The notes: generated from the letters alone by a model not told the origin. A stretch of 19,976 nt of DNA from Liminaster sp964567855 (GCA_964567855.1 CAZMOE010000042.1:1-19976), one strand, 5' to 3'; positions 1 to 7,901 are shown, counted from the stretch's first letter. Numbers and translations are program-made.

Positions 1-39
1 GCACCCTCTTTCTTTTTAAACGATAGTTGCAGAAATAAA

Positions 40-1353
40 TCAGCAATACATTGCAAGGATGGCTTCATAAAGTTCCTGCTTGCCTGAGGTTTGTTTCGGC
101 TCGCCGACTTTCTTGCCATATTCGTAAGCTTCTTCAAGAGTCATCTTGCCTTCTTCGAACTTCTTGCCTTCGCCGGAATCGAAAGAGGCGTAACGCTCTG
201 CCAGCATCTTCTTGTAAGGAGATTCTTCGAGCAACTTGGCTGCACTTTCAAGGGCGCGGGCCATTGCATCCATGCCGCTGATGTGTGCGATGAAGATATC
301 TTCCAGATCGGTAGAGTTACGACGGGTCTTGGCGTCGAAGTTGGTGCCGCCGTTGCCGAGACCGCCACCGCGGATGATCTGCATCCAGGCCTGAACGAGT
401 TCGTACTGATCGATCGGGAACTGGTCTGTATCCCAGCCATTCTGGTAGTCGCCGCGGTTGGCATCGATAGATCCGAGCATGTTGTTGTCAACAGCCACAG
501 CGAGTTCGTGCTCGAACGTATGGCCGGCCAAGGTAGCATGGTTCACTTCGATGTTCACCTTGAAATCCTGATCGAGGCCATGAGCCTTGAGGAAACCTAT
601 AACGGTTTCGGTATCGACATCATACTGATGTTTGCTCGGTTCCATCGGTTTGGGCTCGATGAGGAATGTGCCTTTGAAGCCTTTTGCGCGAGCGTAGTCA
701 CGAGCCATGCGGAGCATAGTGGCCATATGTTCTTTTTCACGCTTCTGATCGGTGTTGAGGATGCTCATATAACCTTCGCGGCCACCCCAGAATACATAGT
801 TCTCTGCGCCGAGTTCGATGCCTGCATCAATAGCATTCTTGATCTGGACGATAGCACGGGCTACTACATCAAAATCCGGGTTGGTGGAAGCACCGTTCAT
901 ATAGCGCTTGTGACCGAATACGTTGGCGGTAGACCAAAGAAGTTTGATGCCGGTCTGGGCCATCTTTTCTTTCAGATAAGCTACGATGCCTTTCATGTTA
1001 GCTTCGTATTCTTCGATGCTATTGCCTTCGCTTACGAGATCTACATCATGGAAGCAGAAATAGGGGAAGCCCAATTTCTCCATGATTTCGAAGCCGGCGT
1101 CAGCCTTCTGCTTGGCGATTGTCAGAGCGTCGGCACCTTCGTTCCAGGGGAATGCTTTGGTAGTACCGCCGAACTGATCGCCGCCTTCAGCGCAGAGGGT
1201 GTGCCACCATGCCATAGCGAAACGCAACCATTCTTTCATAGGTTTGCCCATGACTACCTTTTCGGGGTCATAGTAGTGGAATGCCATAGGATTTTTAGAA
1301 TCCTTGCCTTCAAATTTGATTTTGCCAATGTTGGGAAAATACTCTTTAGCCAT
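40..1353 (-). CDS. xylA: Xylose isomerase
   Basis: Converts D-xylose to D-xylulose in the cytoplasm, the first step of the isomerase route of xylose use. The 437-residue product has the length of the class II enzymes, which carry a longer N-terminus than actinobacterial ones. Family residues are in place: FHDVD with the catalytic His102 and Asp105; LIEPKPMEPSKHQYD starting at 231 with metal ligand Glu233 and Lys235; Glu269 and His272 in NIEVNHATLAGH; Asp297 in SIDANRGD; Asp308 and Asp310 in GWDTD; and NFDAKTRR further on. It is the last gene of the minus-strand operon regulator-xylB-xylA, 61 bp after xylB. I see no promoter of its own in that gap. The protein is complete, starting at ATG 1353 and ending with TGA at 40-42. 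A xylose transporter could lie beyond the window edge. Confidence 0.97.
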   Translation of the reverse strand: MAKEYFPNIGKIKFEGKDSKNPMAFHYYDPEKVVMGKPMKEWLRFAMAWWHTLCAEGGDQFGGTTKAFPWNEGADALTIAKQKADAGFEIMEKLGFPYFCFHDVDLVSEGNSIEEYEANMKGIVAYLKEKMAQTGIKLLWSTANVFGHKRYMNGASTNPDFDVVARAIVQIKNAIDAGIELGAENYVFWGGREGYMSILNTDQKREKEHMATMLRMARDYARAKGFKGTFLIEPKPMEPSKHQYDVDTETVIGFLKAHGLDQDFKVNIEVNHATLAGHTFEHELAVAVDNNMLGSIDANRGDYQNGWDTDQFPIDQYELVQAWMQIIRGGGLGNGGTNFDAKTRRNSTDLEDIFIAHISGMDAMARALESAAKLLEESPYKKMLAERYASFDSGEGKKFEEGKMTLEEAYEYGKKVGEPKQTSGKQELYEAILAMYC

Positions 1354-1414
1354 AATGTTTTGTGTTTATTAAAGGGTTAAACAAATTGTTGTATCTTGCT
1401 GATTTTATGTTGTT

Positions 1415-2893
1415 TTATCCAACGATCAGTGACCGCCAGCGTGCATAAGCTTCACGGTAGGCCGCTGCATTGGCGGCGTCCGGTTCGATGACGGCCAGTT
1501 TCTGAAGAGTGGCAAAGGCTTCGTCGGTGTCGGCATAAATGCCTGCTCCAACACCTGCGCCCTTGGCAGCTCCTACGGCACCGTCGGTATCATACAGTTC
1601 GATGGTCGCACCAGTCGTTCCGGCCAGCGTATCGCGGAATAGGGGCGACAGGAACATATTGGCTTTGCCTGCCTTGATGGTGTTCAGGCTCATGCCCATC
1701 TGCTGCATGATTTCCATACCGTAGATAAAGCTGAAAACGATGCCTTCCTGAGCTGCACGCAGAAGGTGGCTGCGATTATGGATGTTGAAATTGATGCCAT
1801 GGATAGAGGCGCCGGTTTCACGGTTCTGGAGAATACGTTCCGCACCGTTACCGAACGGAATGATGCTCACGCCGTCTGCACCGATAGGGGCCTGGGCTGC
1901 CAGATCATTCATTTCGCCATAGCCCATGCCGTCAGGCATCACATTGCGGCGCATCCAGGAGTTGAGAATACCGGTGCCGTTGATACAGCAAAGTACCCCG
2001 AGGCGCGGATCTGTGGCTGAATGGTTAACGTGGGCAAAGGTGTTGACCCGAGACAACTTGTCATAGTTCACCTCGCCGATAACACCGTAAACCACACCCG
2101 ATGTGCCTGCCGTCGAGGCAATTTCGCCCGGCCGAAGCACATTGAGGGACAATGCGTTGTTGGGCTGGTCGCCGGCACGGTAGGAAACCGGAGTTCCTTC
2201 TGCCAGGCCGAGGTCGGCGGCGGCAAGGGCATTGACGCGTCCCTGTACGCTGAATGTCGGAACGATATCCGGGATGATGTTCATATCGAACCCGAAATGT
2301 TCCATCAGCTCCTTGCTGATACAATTGTTTTTGAAATCCCAGAAAATACCTTCCGAAAGATCTCCCACCGTCGTGGTGATTTCACCGGTAAGCCGCATGG
2401 CGATATAGTCGCCCGGCAACATCAGTTTATATATCTTGCTGAAGATTTCCGGTTCGTTTTCTTTTACCCATGCCAGCTTGGCGGCGGTAAAATTTCCCGG
2501 CGAGTTCAGCAGGTGCGAGAGGCAGTAGTCTGCACCGAGAGCCTGGAACGCTTTCTCTCCGTAGGGAACAGCACGGCTGTCGCACCAGATGATGGCCGGT
2601 CTGAGCACATGCTGATCTTTGTCCACGAGCACGAGACCGTGCATCTGGTAGGAGATACCGATGGCCTTTACGTCAGTCGGTTTTGCTCCGGCGGCGGCCA
2701 TGACATTGCCGAGTGCCGCTTTCATGTTGTTATACCACATTTCCGGCTCCTGCTCTGCCCAGCCGGCTTTGATGGCCGTTATTTTTTGCTCGACTTTGGG
2801 CATGAAGTCCTGGGCAATACATTTGCCGCTTGCAGCATCAACCAGCGATGCTTTCACGGAAGACGATCCGATGTCTAAACCAAGTAAATACAT
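1415..2893 (-). CDS. xylB: Xylulokinase (FGGY-family carbohydrate kinase)
   Basis: Phosphorylates D-xylulose to D-xylulose 5-phosphate, feeding the pentose phosphate pathway. The 492-residue product starts with the actin-fold phosphate-1 loop LLGLDIGSSSVKAS at residues 3-16. It has the substrate-contact MHG at 84-86, WCDSR at 103-107, and the catalytic base Asp242 in the RAGDQPNNA motif at 239-247, followed by the adenosine-side STAGTSG motif. Length and motif order fit FGGY kinases. Placement directly before xylA decides xylulose over other FGGY substrates. It lies 68 bp downstream of the Nudix-type regulator gene and 61 bp upstream of xylA on the same strand, so the three genes are probably one transcript. 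No internal promoter of the TAnnTTTG type was seen. Confidence 0.95.
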   Translation of the reverse strand: MYLLGLDIGSSSVKASLVDAASGKCIAQDFMPKVEQKITAIKAGWAEQEPEMWYNNMKAALGNVMAAAGAKPTDVKAIGISYQMHGLVLVDKDQHVLRPAIIWCDSRAVPYGEKAFQALGADYCLSHLLNSPGNFTAAKLAWVKENEPEIFSKIYKLMLPGDYIAMRLTGEITTTVGDLSEGIFWDFKNNCISKELMEHFGFDMNIIPDIVPTFSVQGRVNALAAADLGLAEGTPVSYRAGDQPNNALSLNVLRPGEIASTAGTSGVVYGVIGEVNYDKLSRVNTFAHVNHSATDPRLGVLCCINGTGILNSWMRRNVMPDGMGYGEMNDLAAQAPIGADGVSIIPFGNGAERILQNRETGASIHGINFNIHNRSHLLRAAQEGIVFSFIYGMEIMQQMGMSLNTIKAGKANMFLSPLFRDTLAGTTGATIELYDTDGAVGAAKGAGVGAGIYADTDEAFATLQKLAVIEPDAANAAAYREAYARWRSLIVG

Positions 2894-2961
2894 ATTCGAT
2901 AGTGTTGATTGATATTCTAAATAATTTATTGTCTGATGGCTGTGCGGTGGTCCTCCTGCTG

Positions 2962-3702
2962 TCAGATCTTGCTTTTGGAGTTCTGGAACTTATAATATCG
3001 TGCGGCGCGGTGCGACACATTGGTTTCCCACTCGTTCAGCGGGACGATGTAAGACTTATTGAGAATTAATTTATGGAAATTTCGTACGTCGATGTTGCGG
3101 CCTGACACCTGTTCGTGCAGGCGGCGCAGCTGGAGTGCGGTAAATTTCTGTGGCAGCATTTCGAATAACAGCTGCGGCTGTGTCGTAGAGAGCCGGTAAA
3201 CCTCTTTCAGGGCGTCGGCAATGATCCGATTGTGATCGAATGCCAGTTCCGGCAGTTCCGCCACTTTGTACCACCCTGCGTCATGTCCGGCGAACTGGCG
3301 ATGCGTTCTGTTGGTGATGCGTATCAGAGACATGTAGGCCACGGTGACAATTCTGCCGATCTTTTGTTTGACTGCATTTTCCAACCAAAGCACATCCTTG
3401 GGATTGGAGGTGCGGTCCGGCGCTCCGAAAGTCTTGAACTGGTGGATGTAATGGCTACGTGTGCCCGTGAGCTGATTCAGAATGTCCATTGCGGCATCGT
3501 CCAGATCTTCGTCGGCATAAATCAGACGACCCGGCAGTTTCACCGTGTTGCATTCTGTGGCCGGGTTTTCAGTGCTTTGGCGTGACAGGAGAACTTGCAG
3601 GGATTCACCGTCATATCCGAAGATCACACAATCTACAGAGACGTGGGGATTGAAATTTCCGGTGCCTGCCGGTGATGGGGTGTTGTGTTTTTCGCTATTC
3701 AT
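2962..3702 (-). CDS. Nudix-fold transcriptional regulator of the xylose operon (NrtR/AraR-like)
   Basis: Predicted sugar-responsive DNA-binding regulator of 246 residues. Residues about 20-150 form a Nudix domain. Residues about 175-240 (from LLFEMLPQKFTALQLRRLHE to HRAARYYKF) form the C-terminal winged-helix typical of the NrtR-like regulators, some of which control arabinose or xylose genes in Bacteroides. The Nudix box beginning at Gly58 is degenerate: the positions of the two metal-binding glutamates in the REUXEE core are Asn76 and Gln77, and the arginine position is Met72. A hydrolase role is therefore unlikely and ligand sensing is favoured. The gene is first in the operon with xylB and xylA, so it is probably autoregulated. 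The likely ligand is xylose or a derivative, inferred from context only. The promoter and candidate operators lie just upstream. Confidence 0.88.
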   Translation of the reverse strand: MNSEKHNTPSPAGTGNFNPHVSVDCVIFGYDGESLQVLLSRQSTENPATECNTVKLPGRLIYADEDLDDAAMDILNQLTGTRSHYIHQFKTFGAPDRTSNPKDVLWLENAVKQKIGRIVTVAYMSLIRITNRTHRQFAGHDAGWYKVAELPELAFDHNRIIADALKEVYRLSTTQPQLLFEMLPQKFTALQLRRLHEQVSGRNIDVRNFHKLILNKSYIVPLNEWETNVSHRAARYYKFQNSKSKI

Positions 3703-3737
3703 ATTCGATCTGGTGCCGGTATTTTGTTCGGCGTTGG

Positions 3738-3770
3738 CAAATATATGGAGTTTTGACGATACCGGCCAAG
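3738..3770 (-). promoter_or_regulatory. Promoter of the xylose operon
   Basis: Read on the minus strand, TATATTTG (3738-3745) matches the Bacteroidetes -7 element TAnnTTTG. A TTG at 3767-3769 lies 21 bp upstream, in the place of the -33 element. Transcription would start near 3730, leaving a leader of about 30 nt before the regulator's ATG at 3702. Confidence 0.65.
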
Positions 3771-3820
3771 TAAAATATCGAATATTTTTTTATACTTTTT
3801 ATCCTGTTTTTACCTTGTTT

Positions 3821-3837
3821 ATTGTAAAAACTACAAT
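3821..3837. promoter_or_regulatory. Candidate operator 1 of the xylose regulator (ATTGTA-N5-TACAAT)
   Basis: A 17-bp palindrome, ATTGTAAAAACTACAAT, lies about 50 bp upstream of the -33 element of the xylose-operon promoter. Its reverse complement differs from the palindrome at 3988-4004 by only one base. Two near-identical dyads in a region without genes, next to a regulator gene, suggest protein binding sites. Assignment to the Nudix-type regulator is inference from position. Confidence 0.55.
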
Positions 3838-3987
3838 AACCCATCCCGGCCGTCTGGAATGCTTTTGACGGCAGAGGGTAAAATAAGCGCTCCGGGAGGT
3901 TTCAATGTCTCGGATGCGGTATTTTTCTTCCTTATATAAATAATGTGTGGATGAGCAGGGATAAGGTCGGGTGCGGAAGGGGTCCTA

Positions 3988-4004
3988 ATTGTAGATTTTA
4001 CAAT
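3988..4004. promoter_or_regulatory. Candidate operator 2 of the xylose regulator (ATTGTA-N5-TACAAT)
   Basis: ATTGTAGATTTTACAAT is the second copy of the dyad, with 6-bp half-sites identical to those of the first copy. The centres of the two copies are 167 bp apart, near 16 helical turns, which would suit cooperative binding or looping. It is about 400 bp upstream of the trp promoter, so a role there is less likely. Confidence 0.5.
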
Positions 4005-4400
4005 ATCATTTTAATGTTAAATATTTTTAATGTCGTATGTTCTTTTTCTTTTTTCACCGGAAGCGTTGCAAAGAGTGTGTACAGTCTCTCCGTCATGGCG
4101 GCGGGAACGTCCGATCTTGTGTGTGCACCTTGCTTCGGATGAGCATACGGCAGGAATGGTATGCCCGGTGCCTGCCGTTTCATGTCTGCCGTTGCAGAGA
4201 GGAATGCCGGTCTCCGGAAGATAGCCGTAACGGGCGACTATTGTCCGGAGGGTTGTATCCGTCATGCCGGAAGGGGGCCGCAGGATATTGGAGGCCGAAA
4301 AAATCTGATTTTTCTGAACGAAAACAGGCTAAATAATACTTTTTTGCAGAAAAAATAAGAAAAAAGAGTTTCATTATTATCGTTGTTTTACAGAATTGCC
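4005..4400. other. Gene-free intergenic stretch
   Basis: I see no convincing coding sequence here between the xylose operators and the trp promoter. Open frames of 60-100 codons exist on both strands, but their translations are rich in Cys, Arg, Phe and low-complexity runs and match no family I recognise. The last 80 bases are very AT-rich, including A and T tracts near 4298-4368, which could act as an upstream promoter element for trp. Confidence 0.5.
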
Positions 4401-4408
4401 TATATTTG
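4401..4408 (+). promoter_or_regulatory. Promoter -7 element of the trp operon
   Basis: TATATTTG, followed by CC, matches the Bacteroidetes TAnnTTTG element and is identical to the -7 element of the divergent xylose operon. No good TTTG-like -33 element is found at the usual spacing. Transcription would begin near 4415, about 13 nt before the leader peptide start. Confidence 0.6.
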
Positions 4409-4427
4409 CCGAAACAAAATCAAGGCA

Positions 4428-4487
4428 ATGGAAATGCGGAATCTTAAATATTGGTGGTGGCTTGGCTCAAAACTCGAAAGGTTGTGA
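4428..4487 (+). CDS. trpL: trp operon leader peptide
   Basis: A 19-codon ORF encoding MEMRNLKYWWWLGSKLERL with stop TGA at 4485-4487. Three consecutive TGG codons (4452-4460) in so short an ORF, directly after a promoter-like element and 148 bp before trpB, are the hallmark of a tryptophan-sensing leader peptide. A ribosome stalling on these codons when charged tRNA-Trp is scarce would alter folding of the following RNA. An alternative start is the second ATG at 4434. A small stem (4466-4473 with 4481-4488, one mismatch) overlaps the end of the ORF, and the strong hairpin at 4533-4568 follows. The peptide itself probably has no function other than being translated. Confidence 0.88.
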   Translation: MEMRNLKYWWWLGSKLERL

Positions 4488-4532
4488 GGGAGTCAGTCAT
4501 ATTGTATGTTAAGTGATGCAACAGAATAACAA

Positions 4533-4568
4533 CGAGGAGGCTTGTCGAACTTACGGCAAGCCTCCTCG
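4533..4568 (+). promoter_or_regulatory. Attenuator hairpin in the trp leader
   Basis: A perfect 12-bp inverted repeat (CGAGGAGGCTTG at 4533-4544, CAAGCCTCCTCG at 4557-4568) with a 12-nt loop. It lies 45 nt after the stop codon of the Trp-rich leader peptide and 67 nt before trpB. Its position and strength suit the regulatory hairpin of an attenuation system. The sequence after it is CTCTGTAGAC rather than a run of T, so it is not a textbook intrinsic terminator. It may be a Bacteroidetes-type terminator, a pause signal or an antitermination structure. Confidence 0.7.
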
Positions 4569-4635
4569 CTCTGTAGACGGGTCATGAATGATTTTGGAAA
4601 TTTTGTAAATCGATAACTTGTAAAATTGAAATGAT

Positions 4636-5868
4636 ATGAAATCCTATCTGGTTGATGAAAACGGTTTTTATGGTGAGTTCGGGGGAGCATATATTCCCGA
4701 AATTCTAAAGAAATGTGTCGACGATCTGACTGCGGCTTATCTGCCGATTCTTGAAAGTGAAGACTTTCGTCAGGAATATCATGATTTGCTGATGCATTAC
4801 GTCGGCCGGCCGTCGCCGCTTTATTTCGCCCGCCGTATGAGTGAAAAATACGGTTGCCGGCTTTATCTCAAGCGTGAAGATCTCAATCACACCGGCGCGC
4901 ATAAGATCAACAATGCCATCGGTCAGATTCTTCTGGCCAAGCGTATGGGCAAAAAACGTATCATCGCCGAGACCGGTGCCGGGCAGCACGGTGTGGCCGT
5001 TGCTACCGTCTGCGCGCTGATGAATTTGCCCTGCCGCGTTTATATGGGTGCCACCGACGTGAAACGCCAGCACGTCAATGTGGAGCGTATGAAGATGCTG
5101 GGGGCGGAGGTCTTTCCGGTCACCAGTGGCAACATGACGCTCAAAGATGCCACCAACGAGGCCATCCGTGACTGGTGCTGTCATCCGGCGGATACATTCT
5201 ATATTATCGGCTCTACGGTCGGGCCGCATCCTTATCCCGACATGGTCGCCCGTTTGCAGAGCGTCATCAGCAAGGAAATCAAGGAGCAGTTGCTTGAACT
5301 GGAGGGACGCCGGAATCCGGATTATCTGATTGCATGTGTGGGGGGCGGTTCCAATGCCGCAGGTACGATCTATCATTTTATAGATGACCCCGACGTGAAA
5401 ATCGTTCTGGCCGAAGCCGGCGGGCACGGTATCGACAGCGGAGAGACAGCCGCGACGATCGGGTGCGGATCGCTGGGCATTCTGCATGGAAGCCGTACCC
5501 TTGTCATGCAGACCGAAGACGGTCAGATTGTGGAGCCCTATTCCATCTCTGCGGGTCTTGACTATCCGGGCGTGGGACCCATGCATGCCAATTTAGCCAG
5601 CCAGCATCGGGCCACCGTTCTTGCCGTTAATGACGACGAGGCTTTGCGTGCCGCTTTTGAGCTGACCCGTCTGGAAGGTATTATTCCGGCGTTGGAATCG
5701 GCTCATGCCCTGGGTGCATTGCCCCGGATGAGTTTCCGGCCGGAAGATGTTGTGGTGCTGACGGTCAGCGGCCGCGGAGACAAAGATCTCGATACCTATC
5801 TGGCCCACGTCGGAGATGTGCAGGATAGGAACTCTGATGACGTTGAACCCGGAAAGGCTGTCAAATAA
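4636..5868 (+). CDS. trpB: Tryptophan synthase beta subunit
   Basis: Condenses indole, channelled from TrpA, with serine to make tryptophan, using pyridoxal phosphate. The 410-residue length is normal. The PLP lysine is Lys90 in HTGAHKINNA. The conserved catalytic Glu112 is in ETGAGQHGVA. The phosphate-binding GGGSNA loop starts at 236. SAGLDYPGVGP, the beta-family signature, is intact. It is the first gene of a seven-gene trp operon, far from its partner trpA, which is last; this split is usual for the group. Its stop codon overlaps the ATG at 5868 (TAATG), but trpE more likely starts at 5883. Expression should be governed by the leader peptide and hairpin just upstream. Confidence 0.97.
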   Translation: MKSYLVDENGFYGEFGGAYIPEILKKCVDDLTAAYLPILESEDFRQEYHDLLMHYVGRPSPLYFARRMSEKYGCRLYLKREDLNHTGAHKINNAIGQILLAKRMGKKRIIAETGAGQHGVAVATVCALMNLPCRVYMGATDVKRQHVNVERMKMLGAEVFPVTSGNMTLKDATNEAIRDWCCHPADTFYIIGSTVGPHPYPDMVARLQSVISKEIKEQLLELEGRRNPDYLIACVGGGSNAAGTIYHFIDDPDVKIVLAEAGGHGIDSGETAATIGCGSLGILHGSRTLVMQTEDGQIVEPYSISAGLDYPGVGPMHANLASQHRATVLAVNDDEALRAAFELTRLEGIIPALESAHALGALPRMSFRPEDVVVLTVSGRGDKDLDTYLAHVGDVQDRNSDDVEPGKAVK

Positions 5869-5882
5869 TGCAAGAAAGAGCT

Positions 5883-7286
5883 ATGAAGAAATCCTATATT
5901 TATAAGACGGTTTCCAAAACCGTGCTTGGAGACCTCTGTACTCCGGTCGGGGCCTATTTGCGGTTGCGTGATCTCTATACCCGCAGCATGTTGATGGAGA
6001 GTTCCGATTATCATGGTCGTGAAAACGGTCGTTCTTTTATCGGGGTATGTCCGTTGGCGCAGGTCGCTGTTGCCCATGGGGTGGCAGAACTTTCCTTTCC
6101 GGATGGAAAGACGTCCCGGCGGGAGATAACCGGCGGGTATGGTGTGGAACATGCCATGCGCGAGTTCCTGGATGCTTTCGAGATATCGGGCGAGGGCGCT
6201 TGTCATTGCGGTCTTTTCGGCTATACATCGTTCAATGCCGTGCGTTATTTTGAAAATATTGCAGTCAAAGATGAAACCCAGAGCCGGAATGACGCTCCTG
6301 ATGTCTTGTATATTCTTTACAGATATATCATCGTTTTCGATCACTATAACAATACTGTCGCATTTCATGAATTGCTGGGCTCCGGCGAAGAAAGCGGCCT
6401 CACCCGGATCGAGCAGGCCATGGAGCGCAACGATGTCCCCCTTTACGATTTTCATGCTGTGGGTGATATTTCCAGCCCTTTGACCGACGAGGAGCATAAA
6501 GCGAACATCCGTCGCGGTATAGCCCATTGCAAACGCGGAGATGTCTTTCAAATTGTTCTCAGCCGCCGTTTCGTGCAGCATTACGAGGGCGATGATTTCA
6601 AGCTTTATCGTGCACTGCGCAGTATCAATCCCTCTCCTTATCTGTTTTATTTCGACTTCGGCGGATTCAGGATCTTCGGCTCCTCGCCCGAAACCCATTG
6701 TCGCATCGATGGCGGCAGAGCGTACATCGATCCTATCGCCGGGACAACCAAACGCACCGGCAATGCAGAGCAGGATGCCCGGAATGCCGACTATTTGCGT
6801 AACGATCCTAAGGAAAATGCCGAGCACGTGATGTTGGTCGATCTGGCCCGTAATGATCTTTCCCGCAATTGTCACGGAGTGCGTGTCGACTTTTATAAAG
6901 AGCTTCAATATTACAGCCATGTCATCCATCTGGTCAGCCGTGTCAGCGGCGCGCTGGATGCGGAGGCCGATTCCGTAAAGACCTTTATCGACACATTCCC
7001 GGCCGGGACGTTGAGCGGTGCGCCCAAGGTTCGCGCCATGCAGCTCATCAGCGAATATGAACCGCACAACCGTGGCGCCTATGGGGGATGTATCGGCTTT
7101 ATCGGCTTTGACGGTTCCCTGAATCAGGCGATTACCATACGCACGTTTGTCAGTCGGAATAATGAACTTTGGTTTCAGGCCGGCGGCGGTATCGTGGCAA
7201 AAAGCGATGAGGAATACGAGCTCCAGGAGGTCAACAATAAACTCGGGGCCCTGCGACGTGCCATATCGCTGGCGGAAACCTATTGA
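5883..7286 (+). CDS. trpE: Anthranilate synthase component I
   Basis: Makes anthranilate from chorismate with ammonia supplied by TrpG, the first committed step of tryptophan synthesis. I chose ATG 5883 (467 residues, MKKSYIYKTV), although an in-frame ATG at 5868 overlaps the trpB stop and would add five residues. LMESSD near residues 37-42 corresponds to the LLES motif of the tryptophan feedback site. The chorismate-binding domain shows PSPYLFYFDF, LVDLARND at 318-325, GTLSGAPK at 375-382, GGCIGFIGFDG and QAGGGIVAKS. Feedback inhibition by tryptophan is therefore likely preserved. This is a separate subunit rather than a TrpE-TrpG fusion, and the glutaminase follows 45 bp downstream. Confidence 0.97.
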   Translation: MKKSYIYKTVSKTVLGDLCTPVGAYLRLRDLYTRSMLMESSDYHGRENGRSFIGVCPLAQVAVAHGVAELSFPDGKTSRREITGGYGVEHAMREFLDAFEISGEGACHCGLFGYTSFNAVRYFENIAVKDETQSRNDAPDVLYILYRYIIVFDHYNNTVAFHELLGSGEESGLTRIEQAMERNDVPLYDFHAVGDISSPLTDEEHKANIRRGIAHCKRGDVFQIVLSRRFVQHYEGDDFKLYRALRSINPSPYLFYFDFGGFRIFGSSPETHCRIDGGRAYIDPIAGTTKRTGNAEQDARNADYLRNDPKENAEHVMLVDLARNDLSRNCHGVRVDFYKELQYYSHVIHLVSRVSGALDAEADSVKTFIDTFPAGTLSGAPKVRAMQLISEYEPHNRGAYGGCIGFIGFDGSLNQAITIRTFVSRNNELWFQAGGGIVAKSDEEYELQEVNNKLGALRRAISLAETY

Positions 7287-7331
7287 GGAAGTGCAGTAAA
7301 CGATTAAAAAGGACTTTGTAATCATATTTTT

Positions 7332-7901
7332 ATGAAAATAGCTTTAATTGACAATTACGATTCTTTTACCTATAATTTGAGTCATCTTCTCAAGGAGCTT
7401 GGTGCTGAAGTTTCGGTGTTTCGGAATGATCAATTTGTCATGGATGAGCTTTCCGCTTATGACAAAATCATGCTGAGTCCCGGTCCCGGTATTCCGGAGG
7501 AGGCGGGACAGCTCATGGATGTTATCGGACATTATGCCGGCAGGAAGCCGATTCTTGGCATTTGTCTGGGAGAGCAGGCCATCGGCCAGTTTTTCGGAGG
7601 CAAGCTGGTAAATCTGTCTGAAGTTTTTCATGGAGTCCAGACCCCTTGCCGGATTGTGGCCGACGATTATCTTTTCCGGGGATTGCCAGAAGAGATTGCC
7701 GTGGGGCGCTATCATTCTTGGGTCGTAGATGCCGGAACCTTGCCCGACGTGTTGGAGGTAACGGCTGTCAGCGATGAGGGGCAGGTCATGGCCCTTCGGC
7801 ACAGGACTTCGGATATCAGGGGCATTCAGTTCCATCCTGAGTCGGTGCTTACCCCTGAGGGGTGCCGGATGATTGCCAACTGGCTGGACGGAGAATCTTG
7901 A
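7332..7901 (+). CDS. trpG: Anthranilate synthase component II (glutamine amidotransferase)
   Basis: Class I glutamine amidotransferase that hydrolyses glutamine and delivers ammonia to TrpE. The 189-residue protein contains NYDSFTYNL at 8-16, the oxyanion-strand motif LSPGPG at 48-53, the nucleophile Cys78 in GICLGEQAIG, and the triad partners His168 and Glu170 in IQFHPES. A glutamate replaces the usual His or Asn in the elbow (GICLGE), which I believe is a tolerated variant in this phylum. Its location between trpE and trpD points to tryptophan rather than p-aminobenzoate synthesis, though such a subunit can serve both. Confidence 0.95.
   Translation: MKIALIDNYDSFTYNLSHLLKELGAEVSVFRNDQFVMDELSAYDKIMLSPGPGIPEEAGQLMDVIGHYAGRKPILGICLGEQAIGQFFGGKLVNLSEVFHGVQTPCRIVADDYLFRGLPEEIAVGRYHSWVVDAGTLPDVLEVTAVSDEGQVMALRHRTSDIRGIQFHPESVLTPEGCRMIANWLDGES

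Noticed and set aside
91..1380. A 429-codon open frame on the plus strand opposite xylA
   Set aside because: It is antisense to a clearly identified xylA and its translation resembles no protein family; it arises from codon bias. Similar antisense frames opposite trpB, trpE, trpD/trpC and the pectate lyase were discarded for the same reason.
4037..4336. A 99-codon plus-strand ORF between the xylose operators and the trp promoter
   Set aside because: The translation starts with a Phe run and is Cys/Arg-rich with no recognisable motif. It has no promoter, and overlapping frames of similar quality exist on both strands.
4466..4488. A small stem overlapping the end of the trp leader peptide as a classical 1:2 hairpin
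   Set aside because: The 8-bp stem has a mismatch, and its right arm has no convincing complementarity to the 4533-4544 arm, so a full classical four-segment attenuator cannot be drawn from it.
4533..4568. Calling the trp leader hairpin a standard intrinsic terminator
   Set aside because: The stem is perfect but is followed by CTCTGTAGAC rather than a T run, so I list it as a regulatory hairpin and leave the mechanism open.
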